A DNA stretch of 64,000 bases from Ponticaulis koreensis DSM 19734 (GTDB lineage Bacteria > Pseudomonadota > Alphaproteobacteria > Caulobacterales > Hyphomonadaceae), in the NCBI RefSeq assembly GCF_000420665.1, contig NZ_ATVJ01000001.1, positions 434,001-498,000 of the forward strand. Direction: 5' to 3'. The first letter of the stretch is position 1. Every line of letters begins with the position of its first letter. Positions 1 to 8,747 of the stretch are shown here, piece after piece. The notes beneath the pieces are model-generated. The model saw only the letters and a program-made list of their open reading frames with translations. It was not told the origin of the DNA and searched no databases. The position numbers and the translations under genes were made by a program.

Positions 1-497
1 CAAGGAAGCTCCATCATTTCCTGCCACCAGGTGAGGAGTTCAGGTTCAGCCTGTGTCGGCGCCTCTTTTGTTTCTGTCGGATAGAAAGCACCAAAGGCGA
101 CATAGTCTGCGCCCTGCTCGCCAGCCACCATCGCCAGATGACGGCTATCATGACAGGTCACGCCAACAATTCCGTGCTCGCCCACCCATTTCTTGGCGTC
201 TTTGAAGGTGCCGTCGGACTGGCCGATATGCACGCCGTCCGCTCCAAGCTCGGCGGCGAGATCTGCGCGATCATTGATAATGATTGCGACATCGCGCGCC
301 TGAACTTTCTCAATGAGCTTTTCGCCAAACCGGCGCGTCGCATCAACGTCGACACTCGTCCCGTCCGCTCCCTTCAGCCGCACCTGCAAACAGGCGACAT
401 CGCCCGCGTCGAGCGCGCTGAAAAGATCGGTTTCGAACGCCCCAAGATCAGCGATGACAGGAGGCGTGATGAGATAAAGGCGGGTGCGATGGTCCAT
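1..497 (-). CDS. thiE: Thiamine phosphate synthase ThiE (3' end cut by window edge)
   Basis: ThiE couples hydroxymethylpyrimidine diphosphate to thiazole phosphate to give thiamine phosphate, in the cytoplasm. The 165 visible codons read as a TIM-barrel ThiE with its usual signatures in order: QVRLK near residue 37 (pyrimidine and phosphate binding), INDRADLA followed by [10 protein letters not shown] (Mg-diphosphate site), TCHD, then [14 protein letters not shown]. The ATG at 497 opens with [13 protein letters not shown], a normal ThiE N-terminus. The last part of the barrel lies outside the window. It is transcribed away from the VOC gene at 588 and is the first of two ThiE-like genes here; this one is the canonical copy. 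Confidence 0.9.
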   Translation of the reverse strand, partial: MDHRTRLYLITPPVIADLGAFETDLFSALDAGDVACLQVRLKGADGTSVDVDATRRFGEKLIEKVQARDVAIIINDRADLAAELGADGVHIGQSDGTFKDAKKWVGEHGIVGVTCHDSRHLAMVAGEQGADYVAFGAFYPTETKEAPTQAEPELLTWWQEMMELP

Positions 498-587
498 CCC
501 GCAGTCAGAAAGCGAAAATACCCTGACGGTCAAGTCTTGTCGTATTCTCTGCAGCGTATAAAGCTGAGATAAATATAGGGAGGTATC

Positions 588-1070
588 ATGAAATATATTC
601 TGAAAACGGGCCTGTTCACGGCAGCCCTTCTGGCCGCTGGCTGCACATCCACAGCGCAGGAAGCCGAAACAATTCCAACTCCGAATGTCGACATCGCAGT
701 TTCGGCTGTCGGCATTGGTGTCACCAGCCTCGAAACAAGCATGGCCTTCTATCAGGACACGCTAGGCATGCGCGCCATCGCCACATTCGAGATCGACTAC
801 ATGGACGAGATCGTCCTCGTCGCGCCAAATGGCGGCAGCGCAATTGTGCTTATGGAATACACGGATGGGATTGAGCGCAATGTCACTAATCTGCCTGTGA
901 AGATCGTTCTGCGCGTTCCTGACCCTGCAGCGCTTGCAGCCAATATCCGTGCGGCCGGCTACGAGATTGTACGCGAGCCGATACCTTCCGCAGAGGTAGG
1001 TGGTGCAATTGTCGGTTTTGCCCGCGATCCGGATGGATATCTGATCGAAATTCTGCCAACTCAGCCATAA
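588..1070 (+). CDS. Exported VOC-superfamily (glyoxalase-fold) lipoprotein
   Basis: The first ~20 residues form a lipoprotein signal ending LAAGC, with Cys19 as likely lipidation site, so the protein should be membrane anchored. The rest is a single VOC module: [19 protein letters not shown] at the start and [14 protein letters not shown] at the end, the usual beta-alpha-beta-beta-beta half-module. The substrate is unknown; the fold serves glyoxalases, dioxygenases and resistance proteins. A strong AGGGAGG precedes the ATG. The next gene encodes a cytoplasmic homologue of the same domain 22 bp downstream, so the pair looks like a duplication in which one copy gained a signal peptide. Confidence 0.8.
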   Translation: MKYILKTGLFTAALLAAGCTSTAQEAETIPTPNVDIAVSAVGIGVTSLETSMAFYQDTLGMRAIATFEIDYMDEIVLVAPNGGSAIVLMEYTDGIERNVTNLPVKIVLRVPDPAALAANIRAAGYEIVREPIPSAEVGGAIVGFARDPDGYLIEILPTQP

Positions 1071-1092
1071 CGAACACTCAGGGGAGGCTTTC

Positions 1093-1506
1093 ATGGCGGA
1101 TACACAAACACTTATGCAGTCGCGGCTCTTTGCGATGGGCATTGCTGTCAGTGATCTGGAAGTCTCCACCGCCTTTTACCGCGATGTTCTGGGGCTTGAT
1201 GAAGTGAACCGCATTTCATTGCCGAACATGGAAGAAGTTGTGCTGCAGTATCCGGGCGCGGACCATAAAGTCGTCCTGATGAAATTCACCGATGGCAAGG
1301 ATCGAAACGTCACACGCCTGCCGGTGAAGCTCGTCTTCCAATTTGCCAATGTGATGGAAACGGCAAAAGCGATCCGAGACGCGGGCTATCAGGTCGTGAA
1401 AGAGCCTGAACGCGTACCTGAAATCCACAATGCGATCATCGGCTTCGCACGCGACCCTGACGGCTATCTGATTGAACTTCTACAGTCATACACCCCTGCC
1501 GAGTGA
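1093..1506 (+). CDS. VOC-superfamily (glyoxalase-fold) protein
   Basis: A 137-residue single VOC domain without a signal peptide: AVSDLEVSTAFYRDVLGLDEV near residue 18 and [16 protein letters not shown] at the end. It is clearly related to the lipoprotein encoded just upstream (shared NVTRLPVKLVF and [14 protein letters not shown] stretches). A GGGGAGG ribosome site lies 6 nt before the ATG. Co-transcription with the upstream gene is likely from the 22-bp spacing. The reaction cannot be named from sequence; a metal-dependent isomerase or lyase such as glyoxalase I is one possibility. Confidence 0.82.
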   Translation: MADTQTLMQSRLFAMGIAVSDLEVSTAFYRDVLGLDEVNRISLPNMEEVVLQYPGADHKVVLMKFTDGKDRNVTRLPVKLVFQFANVMETAKAIRDAGYQVVKEPERVPEIHNAIIGFARDPDGYLIELLQSYTPAE

Positions 1507-1601
1507 TCAAATCTCAGTGGGAACGGTCAATTCCGGTTTACTTGAGCGTCCGTCGCACTAACGTTTCTGTTTTACAGTATTGTTGAACAGGACATTCCAA
1601 A

Positions 1602-3296
1602 ATGCGCCCGGGCCTAAAGCCATCCCTTCTGACGATCGCCCTTTTCGCAGGATTACTGACCGCGTGTAGCGGCGGCGGAGGTGGTGGCGGCACAACTGTT
1701 GCGCCCGTTCCTGTTCCGACACCAACGCCGACGCCTACACCGACGCCAACTCAGTCGCAGCCGACCTATACGCGCGGTGTCTTTCCTGCAGCGAGCACTT
1801 TTAAAGACCAGTGCGAAGTGCCGCGCGTGGGCGTGGATATTGAAGGCAATCCTTACACGGATGTTCAGGGCACACTTGGCGACGAGCTGTTCTGGTTACG
1901 CTCTTGGACCGAAGAAACCTATCTCTGGAATGACGAAGTGACGGACCAGAACCCGTACAACTTCTCAAATCCTGAAGCCTATTTCGACGTGCTGCGCACA
2001 ACCGAGACCACGCCATCCGGCGAGGACAAAGACGACTTCCACTTCTATCAATCAACCGAAGATTATCTGGCGCAGCGCACGGCGGCTCCTACAGCTGGTT
2101 ATGGCGCCCGCTTCGCAATATACGCTTCTGCGCCACCTCGCGATGTGCGCGTCGTGTTTACCGAGCCAAACTCACCAGCCTCCACACCAGTCAGCGGTGA
2201 AGCCCCATTCCAGCGCGGCGCCCAGATTCTACAGATTGACGGCGTAGACGTCGTCAATGGCGGCAGTCAGGCTGACGTTGATATTCTGAATGCCGGTCTG
2301 TTTCCGGCAACCGCCGGAGAGTCGCACACATTTGTTGTGCGCGATGTCGGTGAGACAGCCCGCACCGTCACCGTCACGTCAGCCAATATTGCGCCATCGC
2401 CGGTGAACCGGACCGAGATCATTGATCAGGGCGCGAACAAGATCGGCTATATCCTGTTCAATACCTTTAGCCCGACAACGTCCGAAGAGGCGATCCGCGA
2501 CGCCATCCAGACTATGGCAGACGGCAATGTGACAGACCTCGTTCTCGACCTTCGTTATAATAGTGGCGGGCTTCTGGCCGTAGCGTCACAGCTCTCCTAT
2601 ATGGTGGCTGGCCCAACCCCGACGACTGGCCAGACATTCGAACTGCTCCAGTTCAATGATGACGCCGGAAACCGCAATCCAGTCACAGGTCAGGTGAATA
2701 GCCCTATCCCATTCTACGCAACGGGCCTTGGCTTCTCTCTGCCGAATGGAACGCCTCTGCCCTCACTGGATCTGCCGCGCGTTTTCATTCTCTCAACAGG
2801 AGGCACATGCAGTGCCAGCGAAGCAGTTATCAACGGCCTGCGCGGCGTAGGTATCGAAGTCGTACTGATCGGCGATATTACCTGCGGTAAGCCTTATGGC
2901 TTTTATCCGACAGACAATTGCGGCACGACCTTCTACACGATCCAGTTTCAGGGCGTGAACAATGTCGGCTTTGGCGATTATGCGGACGGCTTCGTGCCAC
3001 AGGATAACAGCTTTGCCTTCGGTGAACGCCTACCGGGCTGTACTGTCGCTGATGACCTGTCGAACCCGCTCGGCACAGCAGGCGAGAACCTGTTGGAAAC
3101 GGCGCTCTATTACGCCGAGAACAATGCCTGCCCGCCTGTGCCATTCTCGTCTTCGGCATCTACCGGCGTTGCGCCAGGTTCACCGGAGACCGTGTTCGAC
3201 CGGATTCCGGGCCAGCAACTTGCTATTCGCACATCACCCTTCACCGAAGCCCGCGATATTCTTGAGAATAGCCGCGACCTGACCGGAGTGAACTGA
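1602..3296 (+). CDS. S41-family (C-terminal processing type) peptidase, lipoprotein
   Basis: The signal peptide ends LLTAC, so Cys22 is the likely lipidation site. A run of seven Gly and a Pro-Thr repeat (residues 24-50) form a flexible tether. A PDZ-like segment covers ~185-265. The S41 catalytic core follows: LVLDLRYNSGG near 313-323, GGTCSASEAV with nucleophile Ser404, and TCGKPYG with general base Lys430. This is a serine/lysine protease acting in the envelope, probably on misfolded or tail-marked exported proteins. It is longer than a minimal Ctp (564 aa). Extra cysteines around 403, 428 and 440 suggest a periplasmic disulfide. The next gene starts 2 bp after the stop. Confidence 0.88.
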   Translation: MRPGLKPSLLTIALFAGLLTACSGGGGGGGTTVAPVPVPTPTPTPTPTPTQSQPTYTRGVFPAASTFKDQCEVPRVGVDIEGNPYTDVQGTLGDELFWLRSWTEETYLWNDEVTDQNPYNFSNPEAYFDVLRTTETTPSGEDKDDFHFYQSTEDYLAQRTAAPTAGYGARFAIYASAPPRDVRVVFTEPNSPASTPVSGEAPFQRGAQILQIDGVDVVNGGSQADVDILNAGLFPATAGESHTFVVRDVGETARTVTVTSANIAPSPVNRTEIIDQGANKIGYILFNTFSPTTSEEAIRDAIQTMADGNVTDLVLDLRYNSGGLLAVASQLSYMVAGPTPTTGQTFELLQFNDDAGNRNPVTGQVNSPIPFYATGLGFSLPNGTPLPSLDLPRVFILSTGGTCSASEAVINGLRGVGIEVVLIGDITCGKPYGFYPTDNCGTTFYTIQFQGVNNVGFGDYADGFVPQDNSFAFGERLPGCTVADDLSNPLGTAGENLLETALYYAENNACPPVPFSSSASTGVAPGSPETVFDRIPGQQLAIRTSPFTEARDILENSRDLTGVN

Positions 3297-3298
3297 TC

Positions 3299-3667
3299 AT
3301 GATGAAAGCCGGTTTTGCATTCATGACGGCGTTGGCGAGCCTTACCGCCTGCGCGCATTCCGTCGGCGGCGCGCCCGTGCCAGCCATTCTGGCCAGCGAC
3401 GCTGAACTGGCGCCGCTCATGGCAGAGCTTCGCGAGATGACCGGCCGGGCCAATGTTGAGCTCGGCGCCGATGATCCGCTGGTTACGCCTATTGTAACGA
3501 TCCTACCTCCACCCGCCGGACCGTTTGAAGGCAATAATCCAGCGCTACCGACAAGCTACGGGCTGGAGCTGCGTGACGGAGCGTGTGTCCTCGTTGATCA
3601 GGACGGCGATTTGGTCCGCACACTTCAGGGCGTAACTTGCGCGCCCTATACGGGCGAGGCCGGGTAA
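3299..3667 (+). CDS. Small exported protein, probable lipoprotein
   Basis: A 122-residue protein with a short hydrophobic leader ending ASLTAC (Cys19), consistent with lipidation. The mature part carries YGLELRDGACVLVDQDGDLVRTLQGVTCAPY, with two cysteines that could pair in the periplasm. I do not recognise a family. It begins 2 bp after the S41 protease stop, so the two are almost certainly translated from one message; it may be a partner or inhibitor of that protease, which is inference from position only. An ATG one codon downstream is an equally possible start. Confidence 0.65.
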   Translation: MMKAGFAFMTALASLTACAHSVGGAPVPAILASDAELAPLMAELREMTGRANVELGADDPLVTPIVTILPPPAGPFEGNNPALPTSYGLELRDGACVLVDQDGDLVRTLQGVTCAPYTGEAG

Positions 3668-3736
3668 AATCCTTTTGATCTCAACCTGACTTGAGAAATT
3701 AAAGACAGGGTCTGCAATCAGAATAAGGAGCAGACT

Positions 3737-3850
3737 ATGAGAGGAAAATCGACATCCAGCGCAGGTATTCGCTTTGGCACTCAAAGCGACCCGACCACAT
3801 TATGGAGCGCGTTCCGCGATCTGTCACAGGGTGGTCACCTCACCCGCTAG
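3737..3850 (+). CDS. Candidate 37-residue small protein
   Basis: A short ORF encodes a 37-residue peptide beginning MRGKSTSSAGIRFG and ending GGHLTR. It has an excellent AAGGAG ribosome site (3725-3730) six nt before the ATG. It lies 69 bp after the preceding exported protein and ends just before a bidirectional terminator hairpin at 3861. No transmembrane segment or signal is visible; the peptide is basic and Ser/Thr/Gly-rich. The case rests only on the ribosome site and position, so it could be noncoding. Confidence 0.35.
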   Translation: MRGKSTSSAGIRFGTQSDPTTLWSAFRDLSQGGHLTR

Positions 3851-3860
3851 ATACAAAAAA

Positions 3861-3883
3861 CCCCTCACCAGCGCGGTGAGGGG
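3861..3883. terminator. Bidirectional intrinsic terminator (fba side)
   Basis: A perfect 9-bp stem, CCCCTCACC/GGTGAGGGG, closes a 5-nt loop. On the minus strand it is followed by six T, ending the fba transcript 50 bp after its stop codon. On the plus strand the tail is a weaker TTTCTC. Confidence 0.85.
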
Positions 3884-3931
3884 TTTCTCAATTCTGAAGG
3901 AACGATTGGTTCCTCAAGCAAGGCTTAACTA

Positions 3932-4822
3932 TCAGCCTGCTTTTGACGCCTCGCAGATCGCGTCGATTGTCTCTGCGAGCATGGAGTTGAACTCTTCGTC
4001 AGACTGCTGCGCGGAAAGACCTTCAGTCAGTGCGCGGGAGAAGCTTGCGATAACGCCTGTGTTCTGCGCGAGCTTTGCGTTTGAATCTTCGCGGGAATAA
4101 CCGCCAGACAGAGCCACCACACGCATCACAGCCGGGTGGTCTACAAGCGGCTTATAATGGTTAGGTGTTTCTGGCAGAGTGAGCTTCAGCATAACCTGCG
4201 TGCCTTCTGGCAGAGCGTCGAGCTGCTTTGTGATTTCCGCGAGCAGAATGTCTTCAGCTTCAGCCTTGTCCGGCGCGTTGATGTTCACTTCTGGCTCGAT
4301 GATCGGCATCAGGCCGGCAGCGAGGATCTGCTTGCCAACTTCGAACTGTTGCTCAACAACTGCTGCAACGCCACCCGCATTTGCAGAGTTAATGTTAGAA
4401 CGCATTTTTGTACCAAAAATGCCTTTGGACACGGCTTTCTCAAGCAGCTTGTCTAGGCCCGGGTTTGGCTTCATGACCTGAACGCCGTTTTCTTCGTCCG
4501 CGAGGCCTTTATCGATTTTCAGGAATGGAACAACGCCGCACTCATTCCAGAGATACTCGGCTGTTGGTGTGCCATCAATATCGCCGTCCATTGTGCGTTC
4601 GAACAGAATTGCGCCAATAACTTTCTCGCCTGTGAAGGCTGGAGACTTGATGATACGCGTACGCATGTCGTGGATGAGACCAAACATTTCCTCATCATTG
4701 GAGTAAGCGCTTTCCTCAACACCATAAAGGCGCAACGCTTTTGGTGTCGAACCACCTGATTGGTCGAGCGCTGCAATAAAGCCGTCTTTTTCTGCAGCCT
4801 GTTTGGCCATTTCTGCGTTCAT
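3932..4822 (-). CDS. fba: Class I fructose-bisphosphate aldolase
   Basis: Reversibly cleaves fructose-1,6-bisphosphate to dihydroxyacetone phosphate and glyceraldehyde-3-phosphate in glycolysis and gluconeogenesis. The 296-residue length and motifs fit the short bacterial class I (Schiff-base) family: [16 protein letters not shown] at 14-29, [31 protein letters not shown] and the Lys-bearing VMLKLTLPE near 205-213. No metal-binding class II signature is present. It follows pgk by 65 bp on the same strand, so methyltransferase-pgk-fba is a likely operon closed by the hairpin at 3861. Confidence 0.93.
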   Translation of the reverse strand: MNAEMAKQAAEKDGFIAALDQSGGSTPKALRLYGVEESAYSNDEEMFGLIHDMRTRIIKSPAFTGEKVIGAILFERTMDGDIDGTPTAEYLWNECGVVPFLKIDKGLADEENGVQVMKPNPGLDKLLEKAVSKGIFGTKMRSNINSANAGGVAAVVEQQFEVGKQILAAGLMPIIEPEVNINAPDKAEAEDILLAEITKQLDALPEGTQVMLKLTLPETPNHYKPLVDHPAVMRVVALSGGYSREDSNAKLAQNTGVIASFSRALTEGLSAQQSDEEFNSMLAETIDAICEASKAG

Positions 4823-4887
4823 CGTCTTATGTCCCTGCTTATGTGACTATGAAGTGAGTATCGTTCTGACAGTGAAACCTGCCGCTA

Positions 4888-6084
4888 TTATTTCTTGAGT
4901 GCCTCTACACCCGGAAGCGCTTTGCCTTCCATCCATTCAAGGAATGCGCCACCCGCGGTGGAGATGAAGGTGAAGCGGTCTGCTGCCTTTGCATGGTTCA
5001 GCGCAGCAACTGTGTCACCGCCGCCTGCAACAGCGATGAGAGAGCCTTTTTCACAGCGATCCGCAGCAGCCTGAGCCGCCGCTACTGTCGCTGCATCGAA
5101 TGGCTCGATTTCGAACGCGCCCAGCGGGCCGTTCCAGATAAGGGTCTTTGCGGCATCCATAACCGTTTCAATACGGGTCACAGTGGCCGGGCCCGCATCA
5201 AGGATCATCTCGTCTGCTTCGACTTCCGGCAGGCTACAAATGCGGTTTGGCGCATTCGCGGCGAACTCTTTGGCGCAGACCAGATCAACCGGCAGAACCA
5301 GCTCGCAGCCAGCAGCTTTGGCATTGACTTCGATCTCTTTAGCCGTGTCAGCAAGGTCATGCTCGCACAGTGACTTGCCGACATCAGTGCCGCGCGCCGC
5401 GAGGAAGGTGTTCGCCATACCGCCGCCAATGACGAGGTAATCCACTTTCGCAACGAGGTTCTTCAGAAGATCAATCTTGGAGGAGACTTTCGCGCCGCCA
5501 ACAACCGCCACAACCGGACGCTCCGGCGCGCCGAGCGCAGCGTTCAGCGCATCAAGCTCGCGCTCCATGCTCTTACCCGCATAGGCCGGAAGGTGATCTG
5601 CGAGACCCACTGTAGATACGTGCGCACGGTGCGCAGCAGAGAAGGCGTCGGACACGAAAATATCGCCGAGCTTTGCCATTTCAGCGGCCAGCTCCGGATC
5701 GTTCTTCTCTTCGCCTTTATAGTAGCGTGTGTTTTCCAGAAGAATGATGCCGGTTTCGTCCAGAGCATCAATCGCCGCTTTAGCGCCCTCGCCTTTGCAA
5801 TCTTCATAAAACGAAACCGGTTGGCCGATCACTTGCGCGAAAGCCGGTGCGATAGGCGCGAGACTCATCTCAGGCACGCGCTCACCTTTTGGACGACCAA
5901 AGTGCGCCAGAAGCGCTACTTTCGCGCCCTTGCCGCGCAGAGCGTTTACTGTGTCCACCGCTGAAACCAGACGCGTATCATCGCTGACTTTGCCGTCCGC
6001 CATTGGCACGTTGAAATCGACACGAACCAGTGCCGTTTTGCCAGTCAGATCGCCTGCGTCGTCAATGCGGTTAAAATCAGCCAT
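4888..6084 (-). CDS. pgk: Phosphoglycerate kinase
   Basis: Transfers the acyl phosphate of 1,3-bisphosphoglycerate to ADP. The 398-residue length is normal. Family motifs are in order: [11 protein letters not shown] at 19-29, [10 protein letters not shown] at 58-67, [14 protein letters not shown] near 117-130, [17 protein letters not shown] near 192-208, [10 protein letters not shown], and the nucleotide-binding GGGDTVAAL near 353. The ATG follows an AGGGA site and starts 3 bp after the upstream methyltransferase stop, which indicates translational coupling. fba follows 65 bp downstream. Confidence 0.96.
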   Translation of the reverse strand: MADFNRIDDAGDLTGKTALVRVDFNVPMADGKVSDDTRLVSAVDTVNALRGKGAKVALLAHFGRPKGERVPEMSLAPIAPAFAQVIGQPVSFYEDCKGEGAKAAIDALDETGIILLENTRYYKGEEKNDPELAAEMAKLGDIFVSDAFSAAHRAHVSTVGLADHLPAYAGKSMERELDALNAALGAPERPVVAVVGGAKVSSKIDLLKNLVAKVDYLVIGGGMANTFLAARGTDVGKSLCEHDLADTAKEIEVNAKAAGCELVLPVDLVCAKEFAANAPNRICSLPEVEADEMILDAGPATVTRIETVMDAAKTLIWNGPLGAFEIEPFDAATVAAAQAAADRCEKGSLIAVAGGGDTVAALNHAKAADRFTFISTAGGAFLEWMEGKALPGVEALKK

Positions 6085-6087
6085 TCA

Positions 6088-6723
6088 TCAATTCCCTGCT
6101 TTTGTAAAAACCGCGCGCAGTAATGCTGCCGGGCCTGTGTGATAAGGACCCTCTTCGAGTCGCTCAATGCCTGTCAGCAGAGACTCTTCGCGAAGGCCCT
6201 CGAAATCAGAGCGGATATCTCCCGCGCTGTAGAGCATGTCGACGTCCGGCGGTCCGCCAGACTGGTATTTTTCCTGATATCCGATCTGGTCCTTAGTGAA
6301 CCCTTCCAAAAAGACAAAGCCGCCCGGTGCGAGCGACTTTGAAAAATGAGAATGAAGGTGCGGACGGACTGCAGATGGCACATGGGCAAACATGGATGCC
6401 ACAAGGTCAAATTTGGCCTCTGGCCATGCCCAGGCAAACAGATCTGCTTCAATGGTTTTCACGGACACACCCTTGCGGGCTGCAAGTTCAGCTGTACGCT
6501 CCAGGCCGACAGGTGAAATATCAACGGCTGTCACATCAAGGCCAAGTTCAGCCAGAAAGACCGCATCACGTCCCTGGCCGGACGCAGGCACAAGCGCTGT
6601 TTTGCAATTTGAAGCGATAAGGTCGGACCAGCCGAGCAACAGGCGGCTTGGACGATCGCCATAGGCAAAACCGTCTTCCGAAAATCTTGCGTCCCAGAAT
6701 TCCTTTGGAATGCCTTGAGACAA
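6088..6723 (-). CDS. Class I SAM-dependent methyltransferase (thiopurine/TehB-like)
   Basis: The 211-residue protein opens FWDARFSEDGFAYGDRPSRLL, typical of the TPMT/TehB-like methyltransferase group. Motif I is ALVPASGQGRDAVFLAELG (residues 43-61), where Pro-Ala replaces the common Asp-x-Gly-Cys start, followed by VTAVDISPVGLERT and the LAPGGFVFLEGF strand. The substrate is unknown; relatives act on thiopurines, tellurite or small thiols. It ends 3 bp before pgk and sits in the same transcription unit, an unusual companion for a glycolytic gene. Upstream is a 204-bp gap holding the gap terminator. Confidence 0.8.
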   Translation of the reverse strand: MSQGIPKEFWDARFSEDGFAYGDRPSRLLLGWSDLIASNCKTALVPASGQGRDAVFLAELGLDVTAVDISPVGLERTAELAARKGVSVKTIEADLFAWAWPEAKFDLVASMFAHVPSAVRPHLHSHFSKSLAPGGFVFLEGFTKDQIGYQEKYQSGGPPDVDMLYSAGDIRSDFEGLREESLLTGIERLEEGPYHTGPAALLRAVFTKAGN

Positions 6724-6871
6724 GATACGCCCCCGCTTAACTCAACCCAGATACCGGCGTGAGACATACCTCACAATGGCGTAATGTCCAGCACATGGGA
6801 CAATTGAAACCGCCTATTTCATGCATTTTGCATGCAAGACATGCGGATTCTTCGATGAGGCCCAAAACACA

Positions 6872-6900
6872 AAGCCCGGCACGCAAAACGTACCGGGCTT
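6872..6900 (-). terminator. Intrinsic terminator of gap
   Basis: An 8-bp stem (AAGCCCGG/CCGGGCTT) plus two inner pairs encloses a short loop. Read on the minus strand it is followed by TTTGTGTTTTGGG. It lies 28 bp after the gap stop codon. Confidence 0.75.
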
Positions 6901-6927
6901 CTGATCAGGTCAGCCTAAACGCTGAAA

Positions 6928-7935
6928 CTAGATAAGCTTTGCCATAGCAACTGCTGTATCAGACATGCGGGTCGCGAAGCCCCACTCATTGTCATACCAG
7001 CTGAGAACAGAGCAGAAATTGCCGTCCATGACTTTGGTCTGTTCCATGTGGAAGATGGAAGAGTGGTCGTCATGGTTGAAGTCAGTTGAAACGTTCGGCG
7101 CGTATGTATAGCCGAGAACGCCTTTCAGAGCGCCGTCAGCCGCCGCTTTGATCGCGTTATTGATCTCGTCGACTGTTGTGTCTTTCTTCGCGATGAACTT
7201 CAGGTCAACAACAGACACGTTCGGTGTAGGAACGCGCATGGAGAAGCCGTCCAGCTTGCCATTCAGTTCCGGCAGAACGAGGCCTACAGCTTTCGCCGCG
7301 CCTGTAGATGTCGGGATCATGGACATTGCAGCCGCACGTGCACGGTACAGGTCGCCATGCATACGGTCGAGCGTAGGCTGGTCACCTGTGTAGGAGTGGA
7401 TGGTTGTCATCATGCCGCGCTCAATGCCGATCGCGTCGTTGAGGACTTTCGCCACTGGAGAGAGGCAGTTGGTTGTGCAAGACGCGTTGGAAACAACGAG
7501 GTCGTCTTTCGTCAGCGTGTCATGGTTCACACCGTAAACGATTGTCTTGTCAGCGCCAGATGCCGGAGCAGAAACCAGGACGCGCTTTGCGCCAGCTTCA
7601 AGGTGCATTGCAGCTTTGTCGCGCGCCGTGAAGATGCCAGTACACTCGAGAGCGATATCAACATCCATTTCGCGCCATGGCAGCTCTTTCGGGTCACGAA
7701 CAGCTGTGCACAGGAATTCCTGATTGCCAGCTTTGATGGTTTCGCCGTCAACTTCTACAGGAACCGGAAGTTTGCCGTGTACGGAGTCGAACTGCAGGAG
7801 GTGCGCGTTTGTCGCGACCGGACCGAGATCGTTGATTGCGACAACTTTAATGTCATCACGGTTGTGCTCGATGATAGAGCGGAGAACCAGTCGACCAATA
7901 CGTCCAAAACCATTAATCGCGACGCGAACTGCCAT
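6928..7935 (-). CDS. gap: Glyceraldehyde-3-phosphate dehydrogenase, type I
   Basis: Oxidises glyceraldehyde-3-phosphate to 1,3-bisphosphoglycerate with NAD+ in the cytoplasm. From the ATG at 7935 the 335-residue protein begins MAVRVAINGFGRIGR, the Rossmann nucleotide motif. The catalytic cysteine is in SNASCTTNCL (Cys153) and the general base in TTIHSYTGDQ. The Asp/Gly pattern after the first strand pair favours NAD. An in-frame extension of 13 codons exists upstream, but CTGGAGG lies 6 nt before the chosen ATG, which decides the start. It is monocistronic by its own terminator, between tkt upstream and pgk/fba downstream. Confidence 0.95.
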   Translation of the reverse strand: MAVRVAINGFGRIGRLVLRSIIEHNRDDIKVVAINDLGPVATNAHLLQFDSVHGKLPVPVEVDGETIKAGNQEFLCTAVRDPKELPWREMDVDIALECTGIFTARDKAAMHLEAGAKRVLVSAPASGADKTIVYGVNHDTLTKDDLVVSNASCTTNCLSPVAKVLNDAIGIERGMMTTIHSYTGDQPTLDRMHGDLYRARAAAMSMIPTSTGAAKAVGLVLPELNGKLDGFSMRVPTPNVSVVDLKFIAKKDTTVDEINNAIKAAADGALKGVLGYTYAPNVSTDFNHDDHSSIFHMEQTKVMDGNFCSVLSWYDNEWGFATRMSDTAVAMAKLI

Positions 7936-8071
7936 TCTTACCTCCAGTAAGTTACAAAACGAGTGTTCCCCCACGGAACGGAATTTGCGCGTTCTCTAGA
8001 CCCAGATTGGGTGAAGGTCCAGTGATGACGGGATGAAACTTTGCTTAACCCTGTCAAACGCGCGTGATGGA

Positions 8072-8668
8072 TCACTGCTTCTCGGGGTGGATGCCGGTCC
8101 ATGTCGCATCGACATAGGCCTTGATACTGGCATTGTCGGTTTCAAGGTCGCCGGTCAGGTCCATGAAGCGGTCCAGTACAACCCGTTTGCCAATGCCATC
8201 AAAAGCAGCAAGGAAAACCGGCAGGCCCGTCGCATAGGACACGCGCAGATATCCGCTCTTATATTTGTCGACTTTGGACCGCGTGCCTTCAGGTGGAAAG
8301 CCGACAACGACTTCATCACGGCTCTCGATCAGATCAATCATCTGGTCAACTGTTGCACGCGCATTACCGCTGCGATCAACCGGATGGCCACCAACAGCGC
8401 GAAAGAGTATTCCCATAGGCCAGAAGAACCACTCCTTCTTTACAAGGATGGTGTAGTGCAGCCCGATAGACAGCATGGAGAACGTCGCTGCCAGCGCATC
8501 CCAGTTTGAGGTGTGCGGAGCGCCAATCAGAATGATTTTGGGTTCATCTGGAAGCTTGCCTGAAATCTTCCAGCCCATCAGTTTCAGCCCCGTCGAGCCG
8601 ATCCAGCGTGTGAAAGCATTACCTTTACGCGGCGAACGCGCACCGATGTGCGGATTATCGTATTCCAG
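8072..8668 (-). CDS. Lysophospholipid (1-acylglycerol-3-phosphate) acyltransferase family, probable CTG start
   Basis: A 198-residue membrane-associated acyltransferase. The catalytic HX4D box is APHTSNWD, followed by FWPMGILFRAVGGHPVDR and VVVGFPPEGTRSK, the PlsC-like blocks. The first ATG is at 8578, but the family's N-terminal segment continues upstream in frame: NPHIGARSPRKGNAF then RWIGSTGLKLMGW. Two TAA stops close that frame, and the only plausible start is CTG at 8668, with AGGAG seven nt before it. It follows the LuxR/hydrolase hybrid gene by 79 bp on the same strand and may share its transcript. Confidence 0.82.
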   Translation of the reverse strand: MEYDNPHIGARSPRKGNAFTRWIGSTGLKLMGWKISGKLPDEPKIILIGAPHTSNWDALAATFSMLSIGLHYTILVKKEWFFWPMGILFRAVGGHPVDRSGNARATVDQMIDLIESRDEVVVGFPPEGTRSKVDKYKSGYLRVSYATGLPVFLAAFDGIGKRVVLDRFMDLTGDLETDNASIKAYVDATWTGIHPEKQ

Positions 8669-8747
8669 CTGAGGTCTCCTGCCCTGATTTTATTATCTTG
8701 CAATAAGCGTATCGGGTTTGTCCGGCAGAGAGAAGAGGAGACTATAT

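Noticed and set aside
300-320. Motif GHSVG in the hybrid regulator protein (residues 307-311) as the hydrolase nucleophile (numbers here are protein residues).
   Set aside because: It follows LLH at the oxyanion loop after an early strand, too close to the domain start; the true nucleophile elbow lies ~65 residues later and reads A-H-T-F-T.
1519-1570. GGAAC before CGTCCGTCG upstream of the S41 protease as a fourth ECF promoter.
   Set aside because: The spacing is 22 nt, not 16, and the -35 differs.
6821-6904. A 27-residue plus-strand ORF beginning MHFACKTCGFF with a CxxC.
   Set aside because: It has no ribosome site and overlaps the gap terminator hairpin; the CxxC is likely chance.
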